From contig OY762939.1 of NCBI GenBank assembly GCA_963666965.1, forward strand, positions 372,001 through 436,000: a stretch of DNA of 64,000 bases, in the 5' to 3' direction. This document shows positions 41,878 to 51,024 of the stretch, piece after piece. Each line of letters opens with the position of its first letter. Position 1 is the stretch's first letter. The notes below the pieces were generated by a model. That model was not told the origin of the DNA. It worked only from the letters and a program-made list of their open reading frames with translations, and made no database searches. The DNA is from Proruminimicrobium sp963666965 (GTDB taxonomy: Bacteria; Elusimicrobiota; Endomicrobiia; Endomicrobiales; Endomicrobiaceae). The position numbers and the translations under genes were made by a program.

Positions 41878-42474
41878 ATGAACAGACCACAAGTTATAGA
41901 GCGAATGATAGAAAGCATGAAAAGACTGCCCGGCGTAGGTCCTAAAATGGCTGAAAGGCTTTGTTATCATATTCTAAAAAGTCCGAATTACGAAGTTGAA
42001 AGGCTTATTGATGCGATACAAAAGGCAAGACATAAAATAAAAATATGTTCAGTTTGTTACAATATGAGCGAAACAGATCCGTGTCCCGTATGTTCCGATT
42101 CGATGAAAGAAAGAAATATTTTGTGTGTTGTTGAAACTCCGCAGGATCTTATAGCGGTAAGCAAAGTTAAAGATTATAACGGTTTATATTTTGTGCTGGG
42201 CGGCGCGCTGTCTCCTCTTGACGCCGTGGGGCCCGACGATATCAGAATAGATAAACTGATAAACAGGCTTAAAAACGATAAAATTTCCGAAGTTATACTT
42301 GCTACCGATATGGATTCAAAAGGAGAAACGACGGCTGTTTATCTGGCCCAGCTTATCAAGCCGATGGGAATTAAAGTTTCAAGGCTCGGCTACGGAATAC
42401 CTGTCGGAGGCGATATAGAATATGCCGACGAAGTCACAATAGCAAGGGCGATAGCCGGCAGAAAAGAGATGTAA
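41878..42474 (+). CDS. recR: Recombination protein RecR
   Basis: RecR is the ring-forming DNA-binding partner of RecO/RecF in gap repair. The 198-residue length is standard. Visible are the helix-hairpin-helix MKRLPGVGPKMAERLCYHIL, the zinc finger CSVCYNMSETDPCPVC and the TOPRIM domain (CVVETPQDLIAV, GALSPLDAVGPDDIRI, ATDMDSKGETTAVYL). It is directly downstream of dnaX in the usual arrangement. No recF or recO was seen in the window. Confidence 0.96.
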   Translation: MNRPQVIERMIESMKRLPGVGPKMAERLCYHILKSPNYEVERLIDAIQKARHKIKICSVCYNMSETDPCPVCSDSMKERNILCVVETPQDLIAVSKVKDYNGLYFVLGGALSPLDAVGPDDIRIDKLINRLKNDKISEVILATDMDSKGETTAVYLAQLIKPMGIKVSRLGYGIPVGGDIEYADEVTIARAIAGRKEM

Positions 42475-42548
42475 TTTTTATTTGGAGTATAAAGCGATAT
42501 TTTTGTAAAATAACGGCGTTGCCTTAAAAAACTGTTTAAAAAACAACA

Positions 42549-43127
42549 ATGAAAAAAATTAAAAATTTTAAAATAACCATAAGACCGAGAGAAATTTCCA
42601 GAATAATGCGCAAGCTTTTAAATGTTACCGAGCTTGATATCGAAACGGAAGAGTCAGTGCAGAGAGCATGTTACTTTTACGGGAAAACCATAAATCCGGC
42701 CGTTGTTTACGAAACATTTCCGAAGGATAGTACCGGTTTTGTTTTTGACAATCCCGAAATTCCGTCAAAATGGGTCGCGTTAAATTATTATATTCTTACC
42801 ATAGGCAATTCATTAAAAGAAGAATTTGAAAAAAATAAAGACATATTCGGCCGCTATACAACGCAGATAGTATCTGCGATATCAGCCGATACGCTTGAAC
42901 AATCAAAAAGTTTTGTGCAGAAGCTAATATCATCGGAAGCTTCCGACGAGCAATGCGAATTGTCAAGAGGCATCGAACTTCCTCATGACAAATACGCCGA
43001 AATATGTAAAATTCTTCCTGTCGAAAAAATAAACGTTTCCGTGCTTGAAGACGGAAAAATAAGCCCCGAGTATACGGTTGCCGGCGTTTTTTACTGGATT
43101 CCGGTAAAAAAAAGAAATAAAAAATAA
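42549..43127 (+). CDS. MetH activation-domain-like protein
   Basis: A 192-residue protein that resembles the AdoMet-binding activation domain of B12-dependent methionine synthase in stand-alone form. The match is by pattern: a central LNYYILTIGNSLKEEFE, then the SRGIELPHDKYAEICKIL segment, equivalent to the domain's SPGY region, and SPEYTVAGVFYWIP, equivalent to SPxxSVSG. Such short proteins could reactivate a cobalamin enzyme or form a new B12/AdoMet-related unit. No metH was seen here, but B12-binding-like radical SAM proteins are common in the window. The role is uncertain. Confidence 0.45.
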   Translation: MKKIKNFKITIRPREISRIMRKLLNVTELDIETEESVQRACYFYGKTINPAVVYETFPKDSTGFVFDNPEIPSKWVALNYYILTIGNSLKEEFEKNKDIFGRYTTQIVSAISADTLEQSKSFVQKLISSEASDEQCELSRGIELPHDKYAEICKILPVEKINVSVLEDGKISPEYTVAGVFYWIPVKKRNKK

Positions 43128-43178
43128 GTTTCAAATTACTGTAATCCGATGTTAAGTGTTTATAAACGGGATTTTGCA

Positions 43179-44441
43179 ATGTTAAAGATATTTATCATAA
43201 TCTACAATATGGTTGTTTTGATTTTTTTAGCGCCCATTCTTGTTGCCATAGCTCTTTCCGGCAAAAGAAACAGGAACGATTTTTTTTACAAAATAAAAGA
43301 AAGACTTGTCATATACGAAAACAATCCTGTTTTTGATAAGAATAAAAAAACCGTCTGGATACACTGTGCGTCTTTGGGCGAAGCAAGAGCCGTTGAGCCG
43401 ATGATGGAAAAATTAAAACAGCATAATATTGCCGTTACCGTAATAACGAAATCGGCAAGAGAATATGTTTCAAAACTCCCTTATGTAAAATTTTGCGCGC
43501 TTGCGCCCGTTGATTTATATCCGTTTGCCGCAAAAGCCGTTTCAAAAATCAAACCCGATATTCTTCTTATTGTAGAAACCGAATTCTGGCCGAGTCTTAT
43601 TTACTGTGCGGCTGCGGCAAACGCAAAAATAATTACGGTTAACGGCAGACTTTCAAAAACGGCATTCCCGTATTATAAAGCGACGTCATCGGTTTGGAAA
43701 ATTTTTCTTAAACCGGTCACGCGCATACTTGTAAGAAACGAACAGGATTACGAAAGATTTGCCGCAATAACGGATATGCCGGGCAAAATAGAAATAACCG
43801 GCAATATCAAATATGACAGAGACTGGCACAGCGAAAGTTTTGACAGAAATACCATAGGATTTGACGGAAAATATTTTCTTTTTACGGCAGGCAGCACCAG
43901 AAACGGCGAAGAAAAAATTATTTTGGATATTTTTGAAAAACTTAAAAAAAAATATATTAACTTAAGGCTGATAATTGCTCCGCGCCACATATCAAGAGTG
44001 TCTGAAGTAATTACTCTTATTAAAAACAAAAATATAAAATACGCGCTGTTTTCCGATACTGATAAAAAACAGGAAGATATTCTTCTTGTTGATGTTTTCG
44101 GGAAACTGCAGATGCTTTATTCTGTTTCCGATCTTGTTTTTATAGGAGGCTCTCTTATAAAAAAAGGCGGACAAAATCCTATAGAGGCTTCGGCATACGC
44201 CAAACCGGTTATTTTCGGACAGCACATGTATAACTTTGAAAATGAATCAAAAATTCTTAAAAATTGCGCCGGCGCTTTTGAAGTTTCCGATGCCGCTTCT
44301 TTTGAGGAAACGGCCGACAGGCTTATTTCCGATGAAGATTTAAGAATAATGACGGGCAATAAAGGTTTTAAGGCCGTTGAAGAGCAAAAAGGCGCCATAA
44401 ATAAAAATTTAGAAATCATAGAAAAATATATAAATGAATAA
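43179..44441 (+). CDS. waaA: 3-deoxy-D-manno-octulosonic acid (Kdo) transferase
   Basis: WaaA adds Kdo to lipid A precursor at the inner membrane. I prefer the ATG at 43179, which places the single N-terminal membrane anchor (IFIIIYNMVVLIFLAPILVA) at the start; an upstream ATG at 43149 is possible. The motif WIHCASLGEARAVEPM carries the catalytic Glu. The GT-B C-terminal part has FTAGSTRNGEEKIIL, IIAPRHISR and LVFIGGSLIKKGGQNPIEA. The 420-residue size fits. Its presence shows the organism makes LPS. It overlaps the next gene by eight bases. Confidence 0.93.
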   Translation: MLKIFIIIYNMVVLIFLAPILVAIALSGKRNRNDFFYKIKERLVIYENNPVFDKNKKTVWIHCASLGEARAVEPMMEKLKQHNIAVTVITKSAREYVSKLPYVKFCALAPVDLYPFAAKAVSKIKPDILLIVETEFWPSLIYCAAAANAKIITVNGRLSKTAFPYYKATSSVWKIFLKPVTRILVRNEQDYERFAAITDMPGKIEITGNIKYDRDWHSESFDRNTIGFDGKYFLFTAGSTRNGEEKIILDIFEKLKKKYINLRLIIAPRHISRVSEVITLIKNKNIKYALFSDTDKKQEDILLVDVFGKLQMLYSVSDLVFIGGSLIKKGGQNPIEASAYAKPVIFGQHMYNFENESKILKNCAGAFEVSDAASFEETADRLISDEDLRIMTGNKGFKAVEEQKGAINKNLEIIEKYINE

Positions 44442-46128
44442 ATTGAAAATAATATCCGCCTCCGCCGGAATAATTTTAAAAATTATCGGAAAAACTTTCA
44501 GAATAAGAAAAGTAAAAATCGCCGATATAGAAAAAATGCAGTGCGTATGCGCATTTTGGCACGGTGATCTTCTCTCATCTTTTTACGTTAACAGAAATAT
44601 GAAGGCTGCTGTGATGATAAGCATGTCCAAAGACGGCGAAATACCGGCTGGTATTGCAGATATGTTCGGATATATACCGGTCAGAGGTTCTTCGTCAAGA
44701 GGCGGCGGAAAAGCTTTATACGAAATATTTAAATATGCAAAAGAAGGACATATAACAGCGTTTGCCGTAGACGGACCGAGAGGCCCCGTTCATAAAATAA
44801 AGCCGGGCATTTTGTTTTTGGCGCAAAATCTTCAGATACCCATAGTCCCGATAAGCGCAATAGCCGACAAGTCGGTATCGCTTAAAAAATCATGGGATAA
44901 ATTTAAAATACCGCTTCCGTTTGCAAAGATTGCCATGGTATACGGAGCGCCTGTCAATATTCTTCCGCAGGACGATCTGAAAGAAAAAGCGGCCGAGCTC
45001 GAAAAAGCTCTTCATAAAATAACCGATTTTGCCGCAAATTATGCATGGACAAAAGACGTCAAAGAGTATCTTAAAAATCATCCGCGTCCTAAAATTTTGA
45101 TAGTGCAGCCGAGCAGAATGGGCGATATTATATTTGCGCTGCCGGCAGTCAATGCCTTAAAAAAACAATATCCGCATGCTCACATAAGCTGGATTGTGGA
45201 TGAAAGATGCGCCGGAATAATCAAAGGGAACAGTTTGATAGACGACCTTATAATTTTTGACAGAACAAAAATATCGCTTTCATATATAATCAAATTTTAC
45301 AGACTGCTCAGAAAAAACTGTTACGATTTAAGTATAGATTTCCACGGGCTGTTTAAATCTGCTTTTGTCGTTAAGCTTGCAGGCGCAAAGTTTAAATTGG
45401 CTTCTTCTTCGACAAACGGCATGAGGGAATTTTCATGGCTTTTTTCAAAAGAGATAAAACCGAAATCTGTTAATACGCACTGCATTGAAAGACATCTGGC
45501 GGTTGCGCAGTATTTAGGAGCTCCGTCTCAAAAACCTGAATACGGATTGAAAGTTACGGCGGAAGAAATTGAAAACGTAAAAAAAATTCTCGAGCACAAC
45601 AATGTTGATTTAAATAAGAAAATAGTGGCGGTTCATCCCGGAGGCGGCTGGATTTCAAGAAGATGGCAGACTGAAAAATTTGCAAAACTTATAGATCTTA
45701 TCAGACAGCATTTTGACGTCAATGTAATTCTTATAGGCGGTAAAGAGGGCGGAGCGAGCGAAAAAGGATTGAACGAAGAAATAATTTCTCTTTCAAAAAC
45801 AAAAGATATAGTTGATTTGACAGGCAGGCTTTCTCTCAGAGAACTTATGGCGTTTTTAAAATTGTGTTCCGTGTTTGTCGCAAACGAAGCAGGTCCTATG
45901 CATATAGCTACGGCTCTGAATGTGAATGCTGTTGCGATTTTGGGGCCTACGGATGCAAAAAGAACGGGGCCTTTCGGCGGCGAAACGACAGTAATCCAGA
46001 AAAAAGTAAAATGCCAGCCGTGCAGAAACAGAAAATGCACAGACGTTTCATGTATGAAACTGATATCCGTTGAAGAAGTTTTTGATTTTGTCTCCAAAAA
46101 ATTGTTTAATAAATCGGCGTCGGATTAA
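44434..46128 (+). CDS. Fusion of DUF374 (acyltransferase-like) and GT9 heptosyltransferase domains
   Basis: A 564-residue two-domain protein. Residues 1-205 match DUF374, related to lysophospholipid acyltransferases, with CAFWHGDLLSSFY (an H-x4-like active-site region), ISMSKDGEIPAGI, GYIPVRGSSSRGGGKAL and FAVDGPRGPVHKIK. From about residue 218 a glycosyltransferase family 9 domain begins at ILIVQPSRMGDIIFALPAV and continues with HPGGGWISRRWQTEKFAKL and VANEAGPMHIATAL, as in ADP-heptose:LPS heptosyltransferases. Directly after waaA, it probably combines lipid A modification with core sugar addition. No internal frameshift or in-frame restart suggests two genes merged in error. Confidence 0.88.
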   Translation: MNKLKIISASAGIILKIIGKTFRIRKVKIADIEKMQCVCAFWHGDLLSSFYVNRNMKAAVMISMSKDGEIPAGIADMFGYIPVRGSSSRGGGKALYEIFKYAKEGHITAFAVDGPRGPVHKIKPGILFLAQNLQIPIVPISAIADKSVSLKKSWDKFKIPLPFAKIAMVYGAPVNILPQDDLKEKAAELEKALHKITDFAANYAWTKDVKEYLKNHPRPKILIVQPSRMGDIIFALPAVNALKKQYPHAHISWIVDERCAGIIKGNSLIDDLIIFDRTKISLSYIIKFYRLLRKNCYDLSIDFHGLFKSAFVVKLAGAKFKLASSSTNGMREFSWLFSKEIKPKSVNTHCIERHLAVAQYLGAPSQKPEYGLKVTAEEIENVKKILEHNNVDLNKKIVAVHPGGGWISRRWQTEKFAKLIDLIRQHFDVNVILIGGKEGGASEKGLNEEIISLSKTKDIVDLTGRLSLRELMAFLKLCSVFVANEAGPMHIATALNVNAVAILGPTDAKRTGPFGGETTVIQKKVKCQPCRNRKCTDVSCMKLISVEEVFDFVSKKLFNKSASD

Positions 46129-46194
46129 ATAATTTTTTTTAATCGCGCCGTAAAATTTCGCCGCATTTTTTATATGCGTAACGGAGCATAAACA

Positions 46195-46722
46195 ATGGGA
46201 CAGATAAGTGCCGCTCATCATGCCAAATTTTTTTTCGGATTTATTTTCTCGCCGGACTTTAATATTGAAGACGCATATAATAAGCTCGAATCTGTTTTTG
46301 ATAATGAAATCGATATAAAAAGCGAAATAACAGATTTTAGTTTTACCGATTATTATAATCCCGAAATGGGAAACGGACTCAAAAGGCAGTGGGCCTCTTT
46401 CAAAACGCTGCTCGACCCCGAGAAACTCGCGGCTATAAAAGTTGAAACAAACAATATAGAATCGGCGTATGCAAACAATAAAAACAGAATAATCAACATA
46501 GACCCCGGTTACATAACGCCGGCAAACGTAATACTTGCTTCAACAAAAGATTTCAGCCACAGAATATATCTTTCAAAAGGGATATATGCGGAAGTGACGA
46601 CAATTTATAAAAAAGAAGGGTTTGTAAAGCTGCCGTGGACTTATCCTGATTATCTTTGTCCGCAGGCGGTTGATTTTATGCTTAAGGCAAGACAATGTCT
46701 TTTAAAACCGAAAGGGAAATAA
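46195..46722 (+). CDS. DUF4416 family protein
   Basis: A 175-residue protein of the DUF4416 type: HHAKFFFGFIFSPDF at the N-terminus, FTDYYNPEMGNGLKRQWASF in the middle, and INIDPGYITPANVILAST followed by HRIYLSKGIYAEVTTIY. The family has no known function. It has a GGAG ribosome binding site and lies four bases upstream of an MFS gene. The 66-base gap before it holds no clear hairpin. Confidence 0.8.
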   Translation: MGQISAAHHAKFFFGFIFSPDFNIEDAYNKLESVFDNEIDIKSEITDFSFTDYYNPEMGNGLKRQWASFKTLLDPEKLAAIKVETNNIESAYANNKNRIINIDPGYITPANVILASTKDFSHRIYLSKGIYAEVTTIYKKEGFVKLPWTYPDYLCPQAVDFMLKARQCLLKPKGK

Positions 46723-46726
46723 GCAA

Positions 46727-47926
46727 ATGATAAATACGGCAGTATTTAAATCGCTAAACATAAAAAATTACAGACTATTTTTTTTCGGACAGACAGTATC
46801 GGTAATGGGTACATGGCTTCAGATGACGGCGCTTCCATGGCTTGTTTACGGCATGACAAAATCAGCCGTTCTTTTGGGAGTAGTCGCTTTTTTAAGCCAG
46901 ATATTTATTTTGATAATATCGCCTTTTGCCGGCTCTTTCGCCGATAAATACGACCGCAAAAAACTTCTTTTTATAACGCAGGGTGCCTTAATGGTCCAAT
47001 CTGCTCTTCTTGCCTATCTGACCATAACAAACAATATTCTTTTATGGCATATTTTGGCGATATCTGTAACGACCGGTCTTGCAAATGCATTTGACATGAC
47101 GATAAGGCAGTCTTTTATAATTGATCTTGTCCCGAGAGAAAATCTGATGAACGCAATAGGATTAAATTCTCTTATTTTTAATCTCGGAAGGCTTGTCGGG
47201 CCGGCTGTTGCGGCGATAATAATAGCAAAATTCGGAGAAGGATATTGTTTCTTTTTTAATACCCTGTCCTACATAGCGGTTTTTATAGCTTTGGCTCATA
47301 TTATTCCTTTAAGACAGGCGATAGAATCTCAGACGGAATCTTTCAAAGAGAAATTTACGGCAAGCTGGACTTTTATTAAACGCGATGAAAAAATCAAGGC
47401 GATGCTTATGCTTCTTGCCGTAAACGGAATAGTTACGGTATTTCCGATAGTTCTTATGCCAGTTTTTGTGAAAGAAGTTTATAATATGCAGGCCGACGGA
47501 CTCGGTCTTTTCATGTCTTCAATAGGATGCGGAGCTTTATTTGCTACGATAACTGTTGCCGGAAAACAGAATACGGACAATATAGGAAGCTGGGTATATA
47601 ACAGCTCTATTGTGCTCGGTTCTGCAATAATATTGTTCGCTCTTATAACAAATGTTTATACTTCATGTTTTTTTCTTGCGGTAGCCGGTTACTGCATGGT
47701 TGTCGGCATGAGTCTTACAAATACGTATATGCAGATGCATGCTCCGGCAAAATATAGAGGAACCATAATAGGTTTTTTTGTTACGGCTTTTTTAGGGTTT
47801 ACCCCTATAGGCAGTCTTTTCGGAGGGAACCTTGCTTATGCGGCGGGCCCTCAGATAACTGCAATTGCAGGCGGTCTGCTTACTCTTGCGACCACTTTGT
47901 GGCTCAGTTCAAAACTGAGAAAATAA
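46727..47926 (+). CDS. MFS transporter (MFS_3/EntS-like exporter type)
   Basis: A 399-residue integral membrane protein with about twelve hydrophobic segments. MGTWLQMTALPWLVYGMTKSA... at the first helix pair and the conserved loop GSFADKYDRKKLLF (MFS motif A) identify the major facilitator superfamily. The later FDMTIRQSFIIDLVPRENL segment is typical of the MFS_3 group that includes EntS-type exporters. The substrate cannot be predicted. It starts four bases after the DUF4416 gene, suggesting one operon, and is followed at 21 bases by a membrane phosphoesterase. Confidence 0.9.
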   Translation: MINTAVFKSLNIKNYRLFFFGQTVSVMGTWLQMTALPWLVYGMTKSAVLLGVVAFLSQIFILIISPFAGSFADKYDRKKLLFITQGALMVQSALLAYLTITNNILLWHILAISVTTGLANAFDMTIRQSFIIDLVPRENLMNAIGLNSLIFNLGRLVGPAVAAIIIAKFGEGYCFFFNTLSYIAVFIALAHIIPLRQAIESQTESFKEKFTASWTFIKRDEKIKAMLMLLAVNGIVTVFPIVLMPVFVKEVYNMQADGLGLFMSSIGCGALFATITVAGKQNTDNIGSWVYNSSIVLGSAIILFALITNVYTSCFFLAVAGYCMVVGMSLTNTYMQMHAPAKYRGTIIGFFVTAFLGFTPIGSLFGGNLAYAAGPQITAIAGGLLTLATTLWLSSKLRK

Positions 47927-47947
47927 TTAATATGTCCGGAGATTGAT

Positions 47948-49042
47948 ATGAGATGGTTTTTAATATTTTTTATCACCGTTTATCTGAGCCTTCACTATTA
48001 TATTTTTTACAGAATATCAAACGACTTAAGATTTTCGCACGGCGCGGCAATATGGTTCTTGCTGGCCGTAAGTTTTTTGGCGTTTTTCGGCATAGTCAGC
48101 CAGTTTTTTCTTTACAGGCATGTTTCGGGATTCGGGTTTGCCGTTGAAACGGCTTATATATGGATGGGGCTGCTTTCAATAACGGTTACATTTCTGTTTT
48201 TGGGCAATATTATGTTTTTGTTTTTCAAAAGCCCGCAGGCAAAATTTTATATAACCTCGGCCGCTTTAATTTTTTCGGTCATTACGGCCGCATATTCATA
48301 TATTAACGTAAAAATAAATTCGCCGGTAATCAAAAATATTTCAATAAACATTAAAGGATTAGACGGAAAATTCAAAATAGTGCAGCTGTCGGACGTTCAT
48401 ATTAACTCTTTTACAAAAAAAGACGAAATAAAAAATATAATTTCCAAGGTAAATGATCTCGAACCGGATGTTGTCGTTATAACCGGCGATCTGGCCGATT
48501 CGGATTTAACTTTCAATTATAAAGATTACGGGCTTGACGCTATACAATCAAAATACGGAATTTTTGTAATAAGCGGCAACCATGAATATTACCGCGGAAT
48601 AGAAAAATTTGAAAATTTTATCGCAAATTCCGGGTTTACTCTTTTAGACAATAAAAATGCGCTCGTTAATGACAGCGTATATTTTGCCGGCATTTCGGAC
48701 TACAGAGAATCTAAAAGATTTGATCAGAATGTATATGATTTTAAAAAAGCTTTTGAAAACGTGGATTTTTCAAAGCCTGTTATCTTTTTAAGTCACCAGC
48801 CTGAGGCTTTTAAAGAAGCTTCAAAATATCCTTTTGCGCTGCAGCTTTCGGGCCATACTCACGCCGGACAGATACCGCCGTTTGATATAATAGAAAAAAT
48901 TATGTTTAAACATTTTTACGGACTGTATGATGAGGGCGGCAGCAGATATGTTTATGTTACTTCCGGAACAAGATGGTGGGGCCCTGCCATGAGGCTTTTT
49001 ATTAAATCGGAAATAGTGTTAATAACTCTTTACGGAAAATAA
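47948..49042 (+). CDS. Membrane-anchored metallophosphoesterase
   Basis: A 364-residue protein with four hydrophobic N-terminal segments (residues 1-115) and a calcineurin-like phosphoesterase domain from about residue 135. The metal-binding motifs are all present: QLSDVHIN, VVITGDLAD, VISGNHEYY, FLSHQPEAF and LSGHTHAGQIPPFD. The arrangement resembles YkuE/YaeI-type phosphoesterases, some of which act on UDP-diacylglucosamine or other lipids, but the substrate here is unknown. The catalytic domain probably faces the periplasm or the membrane surface. Confidence 0.88.
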   Translation: MRWFLIFFITVYLSLHYYIFYRISNDLRFSHGAAIWFLLAVSFLAFFGIVSQFFLYRHVSGFGFAVETAYIWMGLLSITVTFLFLGNIMFLFFKSPQAKFYITSAALIFSVITAAYSYINVKINSPVIKNISINIKGLDGKFKIVQLSDVHINSFTKKDEIKNIISKVNDLEPDVVVITGDLADSDLTFNYKDYGLDAIQSKYGIFVISGNHEYYRGIEKFENFIANSGFTLLDNKNALVNDSVYFAGISDYRESKRFDQNVYDFKKAFENVDFSKPVIFLSHQPEAFKEASKYPFALQLSGHTHAGQIPPFDIIEKIMFKHFYGLYDEGGSRYVYVTSGTRWWGPAMRLFIKSEIVLITLYGK

Positions 49043-49068
49043 AGAATAAATTTTGTATAATTACGGTA

Positions 49069-49074
49069 TATAAT
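49069..49074 (+). promoter_or_regulatory. -10 promoter element candidate
   Basis: TATAAT at 49069-49074, with a second TATAAT at 49056-49061, in the 53-base gap before the small membrane protein gene. No convincing -35 was seen. Confidence 0.35.
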
Positions 49075-49095
49075 ATTAAAAAGGTGCGTTTAAAA

Positions 49096-49380
49096 GTGTT
49101 TGAAAAAATAGAACTTCTCAAACTTATAGTAAATATACTTCTTCTTTCGCCGCTGGCCGTTCTTTTATTTTACAGGCGTTTCGATGAATTTTTTATTTTT
49201 GTGGCGGGCTGGTGGCTTTTTTCTTTTTTCTTTGTAATACTGCACGGGCTGGCAGTATCGCACTATATAATAGAATATATAGCACATCCTCTTATTTTGG
49301 TTGCCATGATAGCCGTAATAATAGCGAATACTGCCGTTGTTATGCTTATAATACCCAGAATAATGAAGGATGATAAATAA
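49096..49380 (+). CDS. Small membrane protein, unknown function
   Basis: A 94-residue protein with three hydrophobic segments (about residues 8-27, 33-55 and 66-88). I chose the GTG at 49096 because AAAAAGGTG at 49078-49086 is correctly spaced as its ribosome binding site; another GTG at 49084 overlaps that site and would start only ten bases after the -10. No family recognised. It precedes rsmA by 15 bases and may share its transcript. Confidence 0.6.
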   Translation: MFEKIELLKLIVNILLLSPLAVLLFYRRFDEFFIFVAGWWLFSFFFVILHGLAVSHYIIEYIAHPLILVAMIAVIIANTAVVMLIIPRIMKDDK

Positions 49381-49395
49381 TTTACGGCGGCTTAA

Positions 49396-50145
49396 ATGAG
49401 ACAGCCTCACGGCCAAAACTTTTTAACAGACAATAATATAGCATCAAAAATAGTAAAATCAGCCGGCATTTCAAAAGACGACTTTGTCATAGAAGTCGGC
49501 CCCGGCAAAGGCGTTTTAACCGATATTTTAAAAACGTTAACGGATAAACTCGTTATAGTCGATATCGACAAAAAACTTGCCGCCGATCTCAGCGTTAAAT
49601 ATAAAGATAATGGAAATATTGAAGTTGTAAATACGGATTTTCTTAAATTTAATCTGCCGGATGCAGGTTTTAAAGTTGTTGCAAATCTTCCTTATAACGT
49701 CGGCACCGCCATAATACAAAAAATACTTCCAAATCCAAATCTTATTTCAGCCGTCGTCATGCTTCAAAAAGACGTGATTACAAGGCTTTTGAGCCCTTCC
49801 GGCTCCAAAGAATACGGATATATTTCAATATTCAGAAATTATTACGCAGACGGCGAATTTCTTTTTGACGTTCCTCCGGGCTGTTTTAATCCTAAACCGC
49901 AGGTAATGTCTTCAGTGGCAAAATTTACAAATAAAAAACCGCAGAATCCGGATCAACAACTGTTTCCGTTGGTTAAACAGTGTTTTTCAATGAGAAGAAA
50001 AACAATTTTAAATTGCCTTTCTTCCTATATGAAATCAGATAAAGAACAGGCATTTGCGGTTCTTGAAAAAGCAGGGATTAATCATATGGAAAGACCGGAC
50101 AAATTAGATTTGCAGCAATATATAAAACTTGCAGATTTACTGTAA
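49396..50145 (+). CDS. rsmA: 16S rRNA dimethyladenosine transferase
   Basis: RsmA (KsgA) dimethylates the two adjacent adenosines near the 3' end of 16S rRNA using AdoMet. RQPHGQNFLTDNNIASKIV at the N-terminus is the conserved start, VIEVGPGKGVLTDIL is the AdoMet-binding motif I, and VVANLPYNVGTAIIQKIL is the catalytic NLPY motif. CFNPKPQVMSSVAKF and the C-terminal domain complete the 249-residue protein, a usual length. The gene is the last of a + strand run before a 164-base gap. Confidence 0.95.
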   Translation: MRQPHGQNFLTDNNIASKIVKSAGISKDDFVIEVGPGKGVLTDILKTLTDKLVIVDIDKKLAADLSVKYKDNGNIEVVNTDFLKFNLPDAGFKVVANLPYNVGTAIIQKILPNPNLISAVVMLQKDVITRLLSPSGSKEYGYISIFRNYYADGEFLFDVPPGCFNPKPQVMSSVAKFTNKKPQNPDQQLFPLVKQCFSMRRKTILNCLSSYMKSDKEQAFAVLEKAGINHMERPDKLDLQQYIKLADLL

Positions 50146-50309
50146 GGCATTAATTGTTTTATCCGTTTTGCAAGTCTTATGTTTTTTGCTGTGTATTTTC
50201 CGTTGCCCAGCTTCTAAACATCACGGCTTCCAAGCTTCTGTTTTCGTTTGATTTACTTTTTAAAAACTGGTAATATTAAACAAATTATATTTACGGAGAA
50301 TTTGTATAA
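50146..50309. other. Intergenic gap between rsmA and an outer-membrane protein gene
   Basis: No gene is seen. It contains an imperfect direct repeat around AGCTTCT (about 50209-50215 and 50234-50240) and, just before the next start, an ACGGAG ribosome binding site. No terminator hairpin was found. Confidence 0.4.
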
Positions 50310-51011
50310 ATGAAAAAGATAATAATTGGGCTTTTTTTGTTTTTTGCCGCACAAACAGGTTACTGCGCTTATGCCCCGGTTGACCTTATAGATACTCCCA
50401 CCCGTTCGATACTTGATTACGGCGGATATGAAATGCAGTATAGAATGTTCTCGGGCGGCGGCGTTCTTACAAAATTGAATTTCGGTATATTTAAATCGCT
50501 CAACCTCGGAGTAGGCTGGGAAATAAGCAATATTATAGGCACCGGAGACGTTGTCGTGGCTCCTCCGACTCTTCAAATTAAGTTCAGCGTATACGACGGA
50601 GACGTAAAATGGCCAGGTTTTGCTATAGGATATGACGGACAGGGTTATTTTTATGATGAATCTCAGGCTGAATTCCGCCAGAAAGGAAAAGGCGTTTACG
50701 TAGTAGTCGGCAAAGAATTGTTTCTGCCTACTTTGAATTTTAACGCAGGTCTTAACATAAACGATTTTAAAGAGGCAAGAGTAATAGGTTTTGCAAACTC
50801 GTCAATAGTAGTTATAGAAGACGCGCTGTTGTTTATGCTTGAATGCGACAATATAGGAAAAGGCGATGATATAAGGCTTAACAGCGGTTTGAAATTGTGG
50901 GTTACAAGATCTTTTACCATAGATTTTGCGGTCAGAAATCTTACAACTTCCGATGAGGCAAAGTTCGGATGCGAAAGACTTTTCAGAATAAATTACCAGA
51001 GTAAATTTTAA
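50310..51011 (+). CDS. Predicted outer-membrane beta-barrel protein
   Basis: A 233-residue protein with a signal peptide (MKKIIIGLFLFFAAQTGYCA) and alternating hydrophobic strands separated by short polar turns, ending in Phe (NYQSKF), as outer-membrane barrels often do. VDLIDTPTRSILDYGGYEMQ and the glycine-rich MFSGGGVLTKLNFGIF resemble YjbH-like or related barrels, but no family can be named with confidence. It is 13 bases before accA; co-transcription is possible. Confidence 0.65.
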   Translation: MKKIIIGLFLFFAAQTGYCAYAPVDLIDTPTRSILDYGGYEMQYRMFSGGGVLTKLNFGIFKSLNLGVGWEISNIIGTGDVVVAPPTLQIKFSVYDGDVKWPGFAIGYDGQGYFYDESQAEFRQKGKGVYVVVGKELFLPTLNFNAGLNINDFKEARVIGFANSSIVVIEDALLFMLECDNIGKGDDIRLNSGLKLWVTRSFTIDFAVRNLTTSDEAKFGCERLFRINYQSKF

Positions 51012-51024
51012 TTAAGGATATACA

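Noticed and set aside
46045..46060. GTTTCATGTATGAAAC, resembling a parS site
   Set aside because: The half-sites are two bases further apart than in parS and it is an isolated occurrence inside a gene, far from parAB.
46129..46194. Terminator after the DUF374-GT9 gene
   Set aside because: A T-rich run is present but no stable inverted repeat precedes it.
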